Shown: one piece after another, positions 43,070 to 55,375 of the stretch | How the letters are laid out: each line of letters starts with the position of its first letter | Position numbering within the stretch: position 1 is the first letter of the stretch | Assembly (NCBI GenBank): GCA_024516035.1 | Contig: CM044960.1 | Location: 20,104,668 to 20,168,667 of the forward strand | From: Bactericera cockerelli | Taxonomy: Eukaryota; Arthropoda; Insecta; Hemiptera; Triozidae | Reading direction: 5' to 3' | DNA: 64,000 nt | Program-made: the position numbers and the translations under genes | The notes under the pieces: generated by a model | What the model was told of the DNA's origin: nothing | Database searches by the model: none | The model's input: the letters and a program-made list of their open reading frames with translations, nothing else

Positions 43070-43320
43070 TTGAGAGAAGTTATTAGTCAGCTCGCCTGGT
43101 ATCGGGCTAAGTACGGCATGCTTTATGCGCTGTGCGGCTGGCAGAGGGTCGCTTTCCGCACTCCAACGCGGTGACTGTTCTGGATTCATGGATATCTATG
43201 TACTGATGGCTATGATCGGTTCCAATCAGGCCGGGTGAGGTTAATTTGAGTAGCTGGGTTATTTGCTCAGCGAATGGTGGGTAAAACGACCGACGCTCTT
43301 GTGATATTAAGAACATAATA
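43070..43320 (+). mobile_element. SINE-like repeat with shared core
   Basis: caggccgggtgaggttaatt, gagtagctgggt and gcgaatggtgggtaaaac match the core of the 5S-headed and tRNA-headed SINEs, but the upstream 120 bases match neither head. A diverged or different head type. Confidence 0.5.
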
Positions 43321-43830
43321 AAATTATAGTTGAAAGTTTAAACCCAAAATTTACAAAATAATCTCTAACGCTTTACCGTAATCTCTAAACGCTAGCTCTA
43401 CATTTCAGGTAAATAAGATAGGGAGATCCTATTTCTATAATTTATAAATTTTAAAATAAATAAGGAAAGACAAGTAAGTACTTTTCATTGAAATCATTGA
43501 TTCATAATACGCGCAATTTGCCTCGTGTTTACATTCCTGCAGTCATTTCCAAGTATACAAAGATGGCAAGAGAGCTGAAACTGTATGGTACACTTATGTA
43601 GACGCTGCGGGGTTCAAAACTTCCTCACAAGTACCTAATAGTAATAATGCTCAATACTGGAGGGTAATCATCGGGTGAGGTTATGCTCAGAGTATTTTCT
43701 ACCACCTAACCCTCAGAGTATTTCGTGTACAAGATGGTTCTGGAAAATGGAAGACAAGAAACCCCGCTAAGATATTTCTGATAAAACGTACATACAAATC
43801 CTACAGTATCTTGTTTCGCACTCCACTTAC

Positions 43831-43981
43831 GAATTCCCAGGAGCCGCCTCTCAGTGTGAATGTCTTGATGTCTTGGTAATTATTTGTCATAAATCTCGGG
43901 ATCTCTGTTAACAAATCTCTGCATTCATGAAGAACCAGAGCCTTCATTTTCTCCATGAATGCGGATTTTGCAACGGCCAAG
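43831..43981 (-). CDS. Possible orphan exon, unknown protein
   Basis: A 50-codon open minus-strand segment bounded by ttag/C at 43981 and a consensus donor TTC/GTAAGT at 43830. It reads LAVAKSAFMEKMKALVLHEC, then TNNYQDIKTFTLRGGSWEF. I do not recognise the family. The acceptor lacks a good polypyrimidine tract. It is on the same strand as, and upstream of, the Rabin8-like exons but does not resemble that family. Confidence 0.2.
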
Positions 43982-44165
43982 CTAATCTTTGGCAAGCGAT
44001 TTCAGAATAGGCATGCCATAATCCTTCATTCATCTTGCAACAAGAAGAAAATATTTTTCTGATTGTATAAAAAAGAAATAAGACTCGAGGAATTATGTAG
44101 TTTGAAAAATAATTTAAGTTTAGTCTCTCTCTCTCTCTCTCTCTAAAGTTCACATTTTCAGTCAT

Positions 44166-46044
44166 GGAATAATGTGAAACAACTAACAGAAGGTACCTTA
44201 CTTTTCATTACCAATTAGAAGGTAAAACTTGTTTGTATAAAAAATACCAAGAACGAAGTAAATTTAATTAAAATTACATAAAACAATTTCATTTTAATGA
44301 ACGGGCTCTGTAAAACTTGTGTTACAGAATCTAGCTTTCAGCATTAATTAAACTTTTAAGAATTGTAGCTTCTTAAGCTTAATGAATAATAATTTATTTA
44401 AATTGAGATGTAGGTAAGTAATAAAGTCATTAATTAATAACAGCAGTCCAAATAGTAGACTTGTAGTACCATATTATATTACACTGTGCATATTTTTTTA
44501 ATCCAGTTTATCCACTGGTTATACCTTGTCGATGACATCAGGTTTAGAAGTGGATATTTAAACAGTTATAACTACCGAATGTATACAAATGTACAATTTT
44601 AACATTATGCATATTCGTAATATAAAATATATTAATTATTCTAAAAATATACCTATGTATTAAACAGTCTTAGCTTAAGTTTCCAGTATATTTCTGCTAT
44701 ATGAAAAGGTTTGTATCGGAAAATTTATTCAAGCCATAACCACCCTTTTCACAAGCACAGGGTAGTGGAACCTACTTTTTTGTATATATTTTTTTATTAT
44801 TATATAATTCGATTAGGAATTACATTTTTATTTTATGTCTACCATGTCTACCATGCGACGTTTTATTGTATACTTTGTTCCTGTGATACTTCGGTTACCC
44901 TGTAGATAGCATGAGTAGAATAACCAGAAATAATATTGTGTACTGACTAACTTAACGTGGCCAATACATCTGGAAATGTACATTTCACATTAGAAGACAA
45001 GTGACGCTGGAGTGTGGGCAGGGGACACATATTAGACTAACAGAAATATAATGTATGTTATGTAGGACTGCCCTAAGTATGGATAGCGAGTACTTTGTAC
45101 TGGTGAGCCCTTTGTGTTCTAAAGCTAGGTAATATTATAATATGTTTTGGATTCAAGGAAGGGGAAGATTCAAAAAAAGAAATTTTGTATACAGAAAATT
45201 AAATTTTCTGTTCAAAAATCTCTATTTATCTTTAGAGAGGAAATTTGCAATAAACAGTACAACATAGAGTTTATAAGTAAAACCGCCAAAAAAGATTCTG
45301 TTAAGACCAGTGTTTTAATTATTAAAAGATACACAAAATATTTATGCGTCATCGTGTATATTGTTCCCTCCGCCATACATTCCCTGGGGTGATGATTTTT
45401 TGTGTACCTACATAACTACTAATACATACATAGAGTAGCTAAAAAATTCTCACATTTTAGTATGTAAAACATAAAGTAGTTGAAGTTTTTGGAAGGGGAA
45501 TAACTTGTCCTGCACAGAGCGAAAGGGCCAGGCTGAGAAAATCACTCCGTAATGGATAATAGGGGATAACACAAAACATCACTTAGTGTGCTCTTAATAC
45601 TGGCCTGTGCCGAGTGTGTACATTGAGTGTCAAATTGTAACTTTACTCATACACACATTTTCACTTAGGTCTAATGCAGCGAGTACTTAGTGTTTTTACA
45701 CCTGCACAGAGCACATGCAAAGTTCTGAAACTTCTGGAGCACAAAAGCATTCATGGACGACATTTCAAATTAGATTTTTTGGACGATATTATATATAAAT
45801 TTCAACCTTTCATTTAAGACCAATATCACTATTTGTTTGTTTACTTTTAAAATGGTTTTTTGGCTTTGTTGATAACACGAACATGACTGCCCGGTGCCAG
45901 CCGACCACATGATCCTTTTCACAGATGTACCTAAGTCTACTCAGCATCAGGATACTCACAGCAAGGATTGCTCGGATGGTTGGTTGGTTGGTAGCTTCCT
46001 GATTAGATGGTTGTGTCCACCGGGTGGCTGGTGGCTGGGTAAGT
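44166..46044. other. AT-rich stretch, no gene recognised
   Basis: Preceded by a (TC)n tract at about 44129-44145. Short frames at 44711 and 45147 are not convincing. A ggttggttggttgg run lies at about 45981-45994. Confidence 0.35.
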
Positions 46045-46057
46045 CATATTACAAAAT
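46045..46057 (+). repeat. Left target-site duplication of the RTE-like LINE
   Basis: catattacaaaat here is repeated exactly at 49240-49252, on the far side of the inverted LINE. Confidence 0.85.
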
Positions 46058-46071
46058 TACTTACTTACTTA

Positions 46072-47598
46072 CTAGCTGGTTGTAGCAGGCCTTGAAGGCC
46101 CAAAACCTCTCACGAGCATCCTCCTCCATCTTGTTCTGTCCTTTGCTGCTTCTATCCAGTTCTCTTCTGATGTGGGTGATTGTTCTCTGTCTTTATTATA
46201 CCATTTCGTTACATTGTCTTCCCATCTTCTTCTCGGTCTTCCTCTACTTCTTCCTTCCTCGTAATTCAATTCTAAAGTTTTTCGTATAATGGAATTATTA
46301 TCTGCTCGAGCCACATGACCAGCCCATCTCATGATGTTTATTTTTACTCGGTTTGTTATCAGGGTTTCATTGTACAACTGCCAGATTTCAGCATTTTTCT
46401 TAATTCTCCATTGTCCTGTTATCTCATCTCTGGTAGGGCCAAAAATTCTTCTCAATATTTTGTTCTCAAAAGTCTGAAGTTTCTGTTCTATTTGTTTAGT
46501 AGGTGCCCAGGTCTCACTTCCGTATAATAGTATAGGAACAATTATGGTTTGGTATATTCTTATTTTTGACCTTTTTGAGACATTTTTTGCTCTGAATATG
46601 TTGTTTAAGGAAAAATAACATCTATTGGCATTAGTGATTCTGATTTTAATCTCTTCTTGCAATGAGTTTTCTGTATTAAGTTGTGTACCTAGATATTTGA
46701 ATCTGTCAACTACTTTATATGTGTTATTGTCTATGTTTACTGATGTTGTAGTATTTCTTGGGTTTCTCGAAATTTTCATGTACTCTGTCTTATTTTCATT
46801 TATTTCTAATCCTATTTCTTTAGTTCCTATCTTGAGTTTCTTCAAACAATCTTCCACTTCTTCCTTTGATTCGCCCATAATTGCAATGTCGTCTGCGTAT
46901 GCTAGGAGTTGGAAGTTTTTTATTCCCATGGTGTTCTTTTCTTCATCAATTTCTTTTAAGGCATAGTGCAGGGCTAGATTGAAAATTATGGGGGACAGAC
47001 TATCCCCTTGTTTTACACCACTCTTTGTTTCAAAAGGCTCTGATTCGATATTATTGGATTTTACTTTGTTTTTGGTTTTTTCCATACACATTTTTATTAA
47101 CTTAACCAATTTTTTGGGAATTCCGAGGTATGTTAGGGCATTAAATATGGATGTTCTGTGTAAACTATCATAGGCTTTCTTAAAATCGATAAATAGGACT
47201 TCTGTATTTTTGTTAAATTCTAACCTTTTTTCTAGAATTTGTCGAAGAGCAAACATTTGATCATTTGTAGATCGATTTCTTTTAAACCCAGCTTGATATT
47301 CCCCTACTATTTCTTCTGTATAGGGTTTCAGTTTTTCAAGAAGTAATAATGATAGTATCTTATAGGCTGTGTTTAAAAGAGAAATCCCTCTATAGTTATT
47401 ACAGTCCTTTCTGTCTCCTTTCTTGTGTAGTGGTATTATTATTGATTCAGTCCATTCATCCGGTAATTTTTCATTATTCCAAATAGTCTTGATCAGTTTA
47501 GTAATCAGGTGTTCTAATTTTAAACCACCTTTTTTAAACAATTCGCTGGGAATTCCATCAGATCCTGGTGATTTATTATTTTTTAGTCGTCTTATCGA
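46072..47598 (-). pseudogene. RTE-like reverse transcriptase, inverted 3' part
   Basis: Open frame from the break at about 47598 (RRLKNNKSPGSDGIPSELF) to the stop at 46072-46074. Motifs: IIPLHKKGDRKDCNNYRGIS, YQAGFKRNRSTNDQMFALR, FIDFKKAYDSLHR (A), GVKQGDSLSPIIFN (B), YADDIAIM (C), then the C-terminal block GRPRRRWEDN and RTRWRRM. Catalytic residues are all present, yet no start and no linked endonuclease remain on this strand. Confidence 0.88.
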
Positions 47599-47599
47599 T

Positions 47600-47898
47600 C
47601 AGTCCTGCTATCGATCATTGCCAGGTGTAGTTCCATTCTACACTAAGTAGCCGAAACATCATATGCTGCCTCACCCAGCGATGTGGAAGTGAAGGTAATT
47701 GATCAGAGTCTATTCGTACTTCCATGCAGTGCAGGACGGGCAACTCCTTTTCGGTGGGAATGGCACTGATAAGGAGGCTAAAGCCTATAGACTCAAAAGT
47801 TCCCTTCAACAGAAGGTTGGGCTATGGGCTAACAACCCATTCCTGGAAAAACTGGGAAAGTTACAGAAACTCACGCGCAGCCTCGGAACATAAATGGA
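47600..47898 (+). other. 5' UTR-like segment of the RTE-like LINE
   Basis: Sits at the inversion junction and leads directly into the endonuclease frame. It holds gaggctaaagcctatagac and a gggctatgggctaacaaccc stretch with local self-complementarity. Exact 5' end not determined; tcgatca occurs twice at the junction (about 47594-47621). Confidence 0.5.
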
Positions 47899-49239
47899 TT
47901 GTCTACTACCGGAACTAGAACTGGAACACACAAACGGACTACGAAAAATGGATTACGATTTGGAACTTGGAATGTACAGACTTTGTACTCCACTGGCGCT
48001 TTTGAAAAACTACTGATAGAAATAAAGAAATATGATTTAGACATTTTAGCAATTCAAGAATGTAGATGGACTGGCGAAGGATATATCAACAAAGACGGAT
48101 ACAAATTAATGTATGGAGGAACGGACAAACATCACCTCGGAACAGCTTTCCTAATAAAAGACAGATACACGAACTCAGTTAAAAATATCAAGTTCATCAA
48201 CGAAAGAATATCATACCTTCAATTGAGAGGAAAATTTAATGACTTGTTTTACATAAATGTACATGCTCCTACAGAAATCTCAGAAGATGACTCAAAAGAT
48301 GAATTCTATGATATGTTAGAACAAGTTTATAACGAAATTCCCAACTATGCTACAAAAATTATTCTAGGAGATTTAAATGCCAAAATTGGCAGAGAGTCAA
48401 TATTCAAGCCCACTATTGGAAACCATAGCCTACACGAAATATCAAATGATAATGGGACAAGACTGATCAACTTTGCCACATCCAAAGAATTAATTATAAA
48501 AAGCACCACATATCCACACAAAAATATTCACAAGGCAACATGGGTCTCTCCTGATCTAAGAACCAAAAACCAGATTGACCATATACTGATTAATAACAGG
48601 AGAAAAAGTTCAATAATAGATGTGAGGACATTTAGGGGAGCTGATATTGGATCCGACCACTTTCTTTTGATTGCAAATTTTAATGAAAGAATATCGACAG
48701 CTAGAATTAAAACATCTAACTCAAAAAGGATCAATACTGACATGTTAAAGTCATCAGAAAAAGAGATGGAATACAACCAAAAACTAGAAGAAACTCTTGA
48801 CAGGAAAATGCACCACAATATAGAAGGAATGGACGTTGAACAACAATGGAATCTGATAAAACAAAGCATGCTAGAAGCATCAAAATGTCTTGGACTAAAA
48901 CAATACAAAAGAAAAGAATGGTTCGATAGAGAATGCAAAGAAATAAATGACGAACAAAAGAAAGCAAAAAGCAAAGCACTTAACACACCAACATTTGAAA
49001 ATAAAGAGAAATACAAAGAGATAAGAAGAAAGAGCAAGAAAATGATGAGACAAAAAAAGAGAAAAATTGAAAAAGAAAAATTAGACCAACTAGAAGATAA
49101 CAGAAGAACAAATAACCTAAGAGATTTTCACCAAGAAACCCGTAGAATTAAGATGGGCTTTGTACAAAGAAATGATATTGTCTATGACAAAGAAGGTCAA
49201 CCTCTTTCGGAACCACTAAAGATAATTAAAAGATGGGAA
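47899..49239 (+). pseudogene. RTE-like APE endonuclease, 5' part of ORF
   Basis: About 447 codons: GTWNVQTLY, IQECRWTGEGY, YINVHAPTEI, ILGDLNAKIG, NQIDHILI and GSDHFLLI of the endonuclease (about residues 20-270), then a long Lys/Glu-rich linker that ends near IIKRWEH where the insertion duplication begins. There is no good in-frame ATG upstream of the domain; the frame opens at TTG 47899. The reverse transcriptase is on the other strand, so no full protein can be made. Confidence 0.85.
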
Positions 49240-49252
49240 CATATTACAAAAT
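49240..49252 (+). repeat. Right target-site duplication of the RTE-like LINE
   Basis: Exact copy of 46045-46057. It directly adjoins the (AAT)n tail of a truncated SINE, so the LINE entered next to that tail. Confidence 0.85.
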
Positions 49253-49260
49253 AATAAATA

Positions 49261-49347
49261 ATAATAATATCGCCTTATTTATACTGCCCGATTAAGACTA
49301 CTAAAGTCCCATTATTCCAGCAGTAAGCCCAAAACGTATTATTATTC
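49261..49347 (-). mobile_element. Truncated SINE, GTCCCGG type
   Basis: Matches the 3' half of the SINE at 18077 in reverse: aatatcgccttatttatact, cattattccagcagtaagcc. The tRNA head is missing. Confidence 0.7.
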
Positions 49348-49627
49348 AAATAAAACATGATAGATAGATTATTCTGTGAGATTTTGTTCTCAATTGGATT
49401 GGTGTCGTGTCATCATTGTGTAATGTATAGTTTGTGACTGTTGTTTCCATAGCAGGTGACTTTTCTGTAATATACCTAGTCCATACAGCACTAATGCTAT
49501 CAGTTATTCGTCTCACTGAGATGAAAGTTTTTCTCTATGTTTTAAAAGCTCTACTGGCAGGAATGTCTTTTAATGAGTTCTTCCACTCAACCAATTCCAA
49601 GTTTGTCAGAGTCTTGTACTGGGGTAT

Positions 49628-49690
49628 AAGTATAAGTAGTGCTTTATTTAGACTGTCAGCGCAAGACAGGTAGTCCCATTATCCCAACTG
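49628..49690. repeat. Short interspersed repeat
   Basis: aagtagtgctttatttagac then gcgcaagacaggtagtccca; second member of the family at 29041 and 60961. Preceded by a tandem tataag pair. Confidence 0.6.
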
Positions 49691-50231
49691 GGTATATTTA
49701 CATGCTTGAACTCGCAAGTTATCAGAACTTTCCGGTCACCCTACCACTATCCTGGTGAATGAGCTCTTCTGATTAATGAATTGTGTCATTTCTAACTAAA
49801 CTCCAACTTGTACTATTGACGGCCATTATTTGTCCTGTTCGGAGGACATGACTATTGACTTTGGGCTCGCAGATGACCTCGGGTGGTCAACTTAGCACCT
49901 AATACTCAGTCCATCCTTATAACACATAACAGTGAAATAAGCAACATCCGCCTTGGCAAGTGCCTTCACCGTTGTGGTAGTAAAACAATTACCAGAGATC
50001 AAAGTATGTTATAAAAATTAATACTCCTTAAATAATTAGAACAACTTATTTAGAAAATGAGTAAATTTTCAAGTCATTCTTTTTAAAATTTCAATGGCTG
50101 AATAGGCAATAAAACAGGTTTTTTAAGGTGCAATGGTTTATTAGTTATGACTCCATTGAACGAGATGAAAAGATTTTATCTGTTTTTTTTTTTTTTAATA
50201 TAACACAGGCGGTGCAAATTGTGCCAGTTTT

Positions 50232-50331
50232 NNNNNNNNNNNNNNNNNNNNNNNNNNNNNNNNNNNNNNNNNNNNNNNNNNNNNNNNNNNNNNNNNNNNN
50301 NNNNNNNNNNNNNNNNNNNNNNNNNNNNNNN
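50232..50331. other. Assembly gap, 100 N
   Basis: Fixed-length gap; frames predicted across it are not real. Confidence 0.98.
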
Positions 50332-50439
50332 CAAATTGTCTCCCGTCGCGTCGCTTGCATTTTTACCTGATTTTATACCTACATAGTTTAGGCCTAGCAT
50401 AAAAATTATAATCGAAACACCTAGGAATCATTGATACAG

Positions 50440-50640
50440 ACCTGAGGCATGGCCTTCTATGTATTTTCCTAACCCTATGATAAACCCAAGGCATGGCCTA
50501 TATAATTACCTAACCCTACTATAAACCCGAGGCATTGCCTTCTATGTATTATCCCTAACCCTACTATATTCCTGAGGCATGGCCTTCTATGTATTTTACC
50601 TAACTCTACTATACACTGAAGGCATTGCCTTTCATTAGTT
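50440..50640. repeat. Minisatellite, about 55-60 bp unit
   Basis: Roughly four units built from gaggcatggccttctatgta and cctaaccctactata, with length differences between units. Located just after the gap, which may have arisen from a longer array. Confidence 0.8.
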
Positions 50641-51174
50641 AGAGATTTAAAAGATTTCCTTATAAAAGGCCGATTCTTATATAAAAATGATAATTTTATA
50701 GTTTTCATTTTCTTTAATACCTAATGTAAAATAGCATGGTCTAATTTCCGGGAGAGATACTCGTGGTGACCCCTGCAACAAGCCGGAGAGAATTCGGGTA
50801 AGAAAAGGTCAACGGGAGAGAACTCATTACCTCAACTTGATAAGGTGATTACAAATTAATTTCTTTGGCATTTGTAAATCCAAGTGTTTTAGTGTTCCTC
50901 ATAGGAGGCTCCGACGTCTATTTAGCATTGAAAGATAAACCTAATCATGTTGAGTATAGAATCAAAAGGTCTTGCATTGCAAATTTATATATTATTTACT
51001 CACTTTGGGGACTCAGGGGGCCAAATCTGTGATCCAAATACATATTACCTTAGAAAAATTATATACCTACTGCTAAAACTATATCTTAAAAAAAAGACAA
51101 CTTGGTACATTCACATTTTCCCAGCTTAGTTTTAGTAGTGTATAAACCTATATTTTCGTACAAAAAGAACTGAT

Positions 51175-51718
51175 ATCCCCCCAAAAACACCACTTCGTGG
51201 TTAAAAAAAGAAGAACGCCTCACTCAAAAGAATGATTATAATTAGCTAAAAATAAATGATATCAAATTGAGAACACCTTACCACCTCTCTTCCTATATCT
51301 CTGCACTCCTCTCTGAATTTATTCCTCTTATGTTTATCTTTCTTTATCCTTTCTAGGGGTCATCCCAAACTTGATTTCTCTTTAAATTTACTTGTTTGCA
51401 CGGCAATAAAAAATGGCGGTCGCGGTGTAATTTTCTCGATTGAAATTAAATAAGTTCAGAAAAATCATACTCCGACCGCTATTTTTTATTGCCGTGCAAC
51501 AAGTAAATTTAAAGAGAAATCAAGTTTGGGATGACCCTAGAAAGGATAAAGAAAGATAAACATAAGAGGAATAAATTCAGAGAGGAGTGCAGAGATATAG
51601 GAAGAGAGGTGGTAAGGTGTTCTCAATTTGATATCATTTATTTTTAGCTAATTATAATCATTCTTTTGAGTGAGGCGTTCTTCTTTTTTTAACCACGAAG
51701 TGGTGTTTTTGAGGGGAT
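51175..51718. mobile_element. Fold-back element, about 247-bp arms
   Basis: 51175-51422 and 51473-51718 are near-perfect inverted copies around a 50-base loop, with only a few mismatches or indels. No ORF, no TA or longer flanking duplication recognised. Transcription across it would give a long double-stranded hairpin. Very low arm divergence implies recent origin or gene conversion. Confidence 0.88.
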
Positions 51719-54700
51719 TCATGAATTCACCCTGTATGCAATGATTGTGTTGTACCTGTCACTGTGTGTGTCTGTGTATGTGTTTCCTATCTAATAACCA
51801 ACCAAATTGCAATTAGAAACAGAAATACACAATGCTTACGTCCTCCAATTAGCCAACCATTTTTCCACTTCAAGTCCTTCGAAATATAAAGGAGAATTTT
51901 TAGTCGATATTCTTATGTACAATATTTTATTGGTAATTTTGAATTTTCCACAATTTTAATGTCTCAAATGAATCGGACTTCAGGCTGTAGCCATAGTATT
52001 TGTAAATAGAGTATCTATTCATTAAAAATACTTTTTCGCACTTATAATAACACAAGACGTGTATTCCTCATTTGTGGACTCCAATTTGGATAATTGGTTA
52101 AGAACCTGTCACATATTATTATTTTACGAAACACAACTAGATTCATGCCTTGTGAGCCTCCTCGTCACATATTTCTCTTTCTACAACAATTTGTACTTGT
52201 ATCTTTCCTAGCTTCTGATCGGACAGGTGATTGTCAATTACAGAGTGATCATTATTTGCTTCTAGTCTCATCGTTTTTAATGACTTGTCTTCGTGTTATT
52301 TCCCGTAATTTGTTCACTTTCGGTTGTTTACTATGTGCGGACTCTATACAGTTAGGTATGTAATCAGTCGTTCATTTCAGTTTGTCCTTAATAAGATTGG
52401 GTTGTTACTTGTTGCCTATACATTTTCAATAATGTTTTGATTGTATTGTTGATTCATCATAGAGCCTCATTTGGACAAATCTCAAAGCAAGAATCACCCT
52501 GTAAGGAAAACTCCAAGCTCCCTAGTGTTCTGATTAGGAAGGGAGGAAGAAATGCGCCTGTAACTTTCTTTCTTTCCTTCCATACTGTTTTATAATGATC
52601 AATTCTGTATGTGTGTGTTATACATTCGAGAGTTTTGAGGTTTGCCTAGCTTGTCTGCTCGCATTAAATTTAATTGCCTGTTTATTTGTATGATGTATTG
52701 TTTTGCCCATTAGAAAATTGCTCAGATCTCTGTACACTTTTTGTATGTTTCAGTGTTCATTTGAGGTTTTTTCATCATTTTACTACCTAGATAATCACGT
52801 CTCTCGTGTATATTTTTGTTCTTTTATGAGGGAATGATATTTTGATTTAATTGGACACACTCTCGTTGTTCATCATGTTAATTTATTTTAATTAGAACCT
52901 GTGTCCCGAATGTCGTGCTTGTTTCTTGTGGAATTGTTATGTTTCTATTTTGTTTTCAAAATTCTCTTGTTCTCAACGAAATGGTCGGAATTTGGTTTTG
53001 ATGTCGGAAGGTCAACGGAACGGACATGCCAGAGGAATACTCTGATGATTTTCTAATTAATTGGTCAACTTCTTGTCGATTCGTCTAACAAGCAAAATTC
53101 TCATAATATCTATATTGAGAGTTGATGAGAATACGTCATTACTTGATTGTTACGTGTACGGTTTTCATAATTTAGGCAAAATCCAAGAGTTTAGTGTTGT
53201 GGAACACTAACCGTACACTAATCTAATGGATACATTACATGGAATGGAATGTCTTTCTATTTTTGTGAAACTCCATCTCATTACCTATCTTCTCATGAAA
53301 TACTGAAAATGAACTCCATCCATTTAATTGGGTATCTAATTCTTATTAGAGCATTGATATTCATAGATGTATTTGGAGGTATTATGTTTATTACATGTAT
53401 ATTTTACAGTATAGTGGGAGATTCCAAGATATTTATGATCATATCCATGCCTAACAGATTCCAGTATTGGCATGTTAGGTCTTTCATAGTCCGCACATGC
53501 CTTAGTTTTAGGCATTAAACCTGAAAACAAAAATACGAACAACGACTTATAAAACTTTCCGTCTAATGTTAGAAATGGTCAAAACTTGTAGAACGCGTAA
53601 TCGAGTACTTCTTAAGTACAAAAAGGTCAGTTTTTTTTTCAAAGTTATTGAATTTGTTACTATAGACACACGGACAGGTACCATCCCCACCATATCGTAT
53701 CATTAACAGTTAACATGCTTGTAAGCTCACCAAGAGGAATCCAAAGAGAAAACTGTACAACCAAGATGTTCGCCTAGCTAGACGAGCTTCACATCCAATA
53801 TATTTTGTATTGGTTCATTACATGAAATATCTTGGGATATGTTTCGTCCCCCGCACGCTCCTCAGCTGATTGGACAGAGCGCTACAGACATATCCTGTTA
53901 GAATATGGACTGATTGCTTAGACGTGCCACTGACAAACTCAATCAAGTCAAATTTTCTGCTTCTTTTTCTCTCTCCTCAGCTCAGGGAAGGTCCTCGTTA
54001 TACGTTGACTTGTTAGAGTGAAGGAATGCAGTGGCGGATGTGCGAAGCTTTCTCCAGCAAAAGTCACGTTCACGTGATGCTGATGATAATGTATTGCTCG
54101 GTACTCGGTGCTCAGATATGGCATAGAATCACAAACAGATATTTATCGAAGAAAAAATCCTAAAAATTATAATTAAAATTATTTATGGTAACAAAAATTC
54201 ATGAGTTTTATGAAAAAGCGTCAGTATTTACCTGCATTGCAGTTTTGAGCGTTTAGGTTTTTTTTTTAAGAACCAATTCATAGTTTTTAACTTGAAATAT
54301 ACACTCTAATAAATTCAAATAAAAATATTATAATTTTGTGAAGAATTAACATTTCGACCTCTTTTTTCCTCACTCACGGTGTGGCGGTACTCGTGTCCAG
54401 TAAGTCACTCTTAACACCCCCACGTGGTGTGGAATGCTCACTTGCTCAGGCACTATTCATAGTGAAAGCATTCGTTACAGCAGCTCCCCTCCCTCCCCAT
54501 GAACTGGGGAAAGAGAGCTGGGGAGCAAAGTCTTCCTAATGAGTCTATTCTATTTTCGTTCCCCCTTCAGTTTTTCTCCTCTAGGCTTTTTATCGTACAA
54601 GGATTTTTGTGATTTCCTCTGTTCCAATTTGCCATTCTATGAAAAGGAGAATTTTTCCTTTCCGGTAAAAGAATTTTACCGCTCCTCATTATTATTTTAA

Positions 54701-54734
54701 TGATCCGACCTTAACCACCAAACAAGAAATGTTA
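51719..54734. other. AT-rich stretch, no gene recognised
   Basis: Frames of 60-90 codons at 52094 and 53249 show no homology I can name and no convincing splice context. Confidence 0.35.
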
Positions 54735-54842
54735 CAGTGTTGCCAAGTTCCCTTGAAATTTTTCATTCTTAGAAAATTCTAAAGAGGTCAGTGTTGTTAA
54801 GTTCCCTTGAACTTTTTCATTCTTAGAAAATTCTAAAGAGGT
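54735..54842. repeat. 54-bp tandem duplication
   Basis: Two adjacent copies (54735-54788, 54789-54842) starting cagtgttg and ending ctaaagaggt differ at only three positions. Confidence 0.9.
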
Positions 54843-55375
54843 GTTTATATTTGGACTAGGCTATTTGACAACGGTTTAAATGTTTAATATATGTAAATAT
54901 GAGGTTCTAAGTTTTCACTTTTTTCTTAATTTAGTTTTATACCTACCCTGATACTTTATTTTTATCTCCTGTAAGTACTGCAAAATTCACTAGAATTGAA
55001 TTAGATCTATTGTTATTTTTCCGTATCAAAGTGCAAAACTATCATTTCATATAGGTATTTAGTTACCTATCACTATTTAGAACCCGATTATTTTTCATTT
55101 TGTTCAACTGAACACTCCGTATTTGGAGATAACCAAATTCGCCTGCATAAATACAAGTTATCTACGCTAGCACATTGAACGTTTGAATTTCAGTATAGCT
55201 TTTTTTAAACAAATTATGACTTTTCAATAAATGTTACGGAATAATTTTTGTGTGTTGTCTTGGAGAGATAACAAAATAACTGATGCTGTAGCATTTATTT
55301 GCTTCACTGATATACAGGGTTAACTTATTAAACCATGTTTTAGTAATTATATCATGTAAAAATTAAAGTGGCAAG

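Larger units (their letters stand above)
46058..49239 (-). mobile_element. RTE-like LINE with inverted 5' portion
   Basis: The 3' part lies on the minus strand from a (TAAG)n tail at 46058 up to about 47600 (reverse transcriptase). The 5' part lies on the plus strand from about 47600 (5' UTR) to 49239 (endonuclease and linker). Together they cover one element except about 40-60 codons lost between the linker and the RT start. A perfect 13-bp duplication flanks the whole unit, so the inversion arose during one insertion, as in twin priming. Single-ORF organisation with an APE-type endonuclease fits RTE-like clades. Confidence 0.88.

Noticed and set aside
49434..49673. Hydrophobic 79-residue protein
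   Set aside because: No recognisable family, and its end overlaps an interspersed repeat.
50128..50400. Open frames crossing the second gap
   Set aside because: Most codons are N.
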